Assembly (NCBI GenBank): GCA_023229135.1
Contig: JALNZT010000022.1
Span: 1-64,000 of the forward strand
DNA length: 64,000 nucleotides
From: Bacteroidales bacterium
GTDB lineage: Bacteria; Bacteroidota; Bacteroidia; Bacteroidales; F082
Direction: 5' to 3'
Both the position numbers and the translations under genes were made by a program. Every line of letters begins with the position of its first letter. The stretch's first letter is position 1. Under the pieces are notes generated by a model. That model saw only the letters and a list, made by a program, of their open reading frames with translations. It did not search any database and was not told the origin of the DNA. Positions 62,834 through 64,000 of this stretch are shown in pieces.

Positions 62834-63958
62834 ATGAAATATTTCTTTTTGATAGCTGCCTTTAATGCCTTGTTCTTCGCGATTTTGATTTTGCAGAAAA
62901 AGAAGGTGCTACATGACAAAGTGCTGATTTACTGGCTGATATATTTAGGTCTATATGTTGGTAGCTATGCCTTTTTGTCGAACATATTATTCACCGATTT
63001 TCATCTGTTGTCAGTAAGTTTTATTTCACTGCTGATGCTGCATGGGCCATTTTTGTTTCTTTATATTTCAGCCTTGATAGACGAAAATTATAAATTTCAG
63101 AGAAAAAGCCTGTTCCATTTTATACCATTTCTGCTTTTCAATATATTTGTGTTTACAAGTCCCTTATTTCCGGAAATTGCCGGAAGCATTCGGCTTGACC
63201 ACGTGAAAACTGAGCATGGATCTCCTTGGTTGTTTAATTTCTTTTTAATCCTTACCGCCTTATCCGGCCCTGTCTATTTTCTGTTGTCCATCAGGCTATT
63301 TAAGATATTGGATATCAATATTTTCAACAACTTTTCGACCACTGAAAACATAAATCTGGACTGGCTAAGAAAGCTGGTTTATTCTTTTGGTGCTATTTGG
63401 ACAGTTTTAATAATTGCTGCAACAATCCATCATGTTTTTCATCTATTCTCATGGATATTTTGCACCGATGGCTTATTTCTCTCTTTGTCTGTTTTCATCA
63501 TCTTAATCGGGTATTTTGGCCTAAAGCAGAAAGAAATATTCACTCATTTTCCTGACCATAACATTGAATACGTGACGAAACCTAAACCAAAATACGCGAC
63601 TGTATTGTTGAGTGATACCGAGGCAGAAAACTATGTCAACCAGGTTAAACGTTTGATGGAGACAGAAAAACCGTATATGGATGCTGACCTCACACTCCCC
63701 GGACTGGCAGCTAAGCTTCAGATCCCATCACATCATCTTTCGCGGGTCATCAATGAAAAGTTTAGCCTAAACTTCTTTGATTTTATCAATCAATACAGGA
63801 TTGAAGAAGTAAAATCCAAAATGGCCAGGCCTGAATTTGATAATTTATCCATACTTGGGATTGCTTTTGAAAGCGGATTTAATACTAAATCGGCATTTAA
63901 CCGGGTTTTCAAGAAAATGACCGGAATAACTCCAAGCGAATATAAGAACCAGCTATAA
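62834..63958 (+). CDS. Membrane-anchored AraC-family transcriptional regulator
   Basis: 374 residues. The N-terminal ~240 residues hold six to seven hydrophobic helices (ATG 62834 begins the first, MKYFFLIAAFNALFFAIL). A cytoplasmic linker follows, then an AraC-type double helix-turn-helix (about 275-372): LPGLAAKLQIPSHHLSRVINEKF and ILGIAFESGFNTKSAFNRVFKKMTGITPSEY. This architecture is frequent in Bacteroidota and suggests direct coupling of a membrane signal to transcription. No target gene is evident; the gene stands alone at the window end. Confidence 0.9.
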   Translation: MKYFFLIAAFNALFFAILILQKKKVLHDKVLIYWLIYLGLYVGSYAFLSNILFTDFHLLSVSFISLLMLHGPFLFLYISALIDENYKFQRKSLFHFIPFLLFNIFVFTSPLFPEIAGSIRLDHVKTEHGSPWLFNFFLILTALSGPVYFLLSIRLFKILDINIFNNFSTTENINLDWLRKLVYSFGAIWTVLIIAATIHHVFHLFSWIFCTDGLFLSLSVFIILIGYFGLKQKEIFTHFPDHNIEYVTKPKPKYATVLLSDTEAENYVNQVKRLMETEKPYMDADLTLPGLAAKLQIPSHHLSRVINEKFSLNFFDFINQYRIEEVKSKMARPEFDNLSILGIAFESGFNTKSAFNRVFKKMTGITPSEYKNQL

Positions 63959-64000
63959 ACAGCTGCTTACCAATATCTTAAATATTTATTTTTAAGTTCA

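Overview
The window is a piece of a Bacteroidota chromosome. The clues are type IX secretion (T9SS) cargo and accessory proteins (PorP/SprF, a PorE-like OmpA protein, a CHU_C/type B giant protein, several type A sorting domains), the gene order tig-clpP-clpX, promoters of the TAnnTTTG type, Bacteroidota-restricted families (DUF4294, DUF5723, fused 2-oxoacid dehydrogenase E1), and almost no Shine-Dalgarno signals. A free-living Bacteroidales/Marinilabiliales- or Flavobacteriia-like organism fits; I cannot fix the genus.

Layout. 1-4.3 kb: fused alpha/beta E1 of a branched-chain-type 2-oxoacid dehydrogenase, an unusual array of about six hairpin repeats (2130-2537), and a CtpA-like S41 protease. 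4.3-14.4 kb (minus strand): a three-gene operon joined by two ATGA overlaps, encoding a 2229-residue multi-Ig surface protein, a TPR/PD40/OmpA/SPOR envelope anchor and PorP/SprF. 14.6-16.0 kb: a secreted esterase with a T9SS tail. 16.1-27.3 kb: an accessory island with a frameshifted phage antirepressor, a ClC transporter, toxin-antitoxin debris, a type I restriction-modification operon (hsdM, a DUF1016/YhcG nuclease, hsdS, a KilA-N gene, hsdR) and a decayed VapBC-like module. A 124-bp direct repeat (17958-18081 and 26757-26880, 2 mismatches) flanks the whole restriction system.

27.5-36 kb: a T9SS cargo protein, a dihydroorotate dehydrogenase-like protein, an Old Yellow Enzyme, and the homogentisate route of tyrosine degradation (hmgA, hppD, fahA, a flavin reductase). 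36-44.6 kb: two large C25 (gingipain-family) secreted proteases with intact His/Cys dyads. 44.6-46.4 kb: an extended aromatic amino acid hydroxylase. Secreted proteolysis and Phe/Tyr catabolism therefore lie side by side, although maleylacetoacetate isomerase and the tyrosine aminotransferase are not in the window.

46.5-54.8 kb: pcm; a short operon with an oxidoreductase, a lipoprotein and a polyprenyl-phosphate sugar transferase; the protein-quality operon tig-clpP-clpX-DUF4294; and tRNA-Leu(UAG). 55-64 kb: a DUF5723 outer-membrane protein, a repeat-rich intergenic region, an orphan OppC-type permease, tRNA-His, a DUF5808/class V aminotransferase pair, a NYN-LOTUS protein, a VOC protein, a SMUG2-type glycosylase and a membrane-anchored AraC regulator. 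A family of MITE-like inverted-repeat elements (ends near CTCCGAAAAGTCA) occurs at 33577-33744, 56555-56708, 56759-56817 (half) and 60408-60506.
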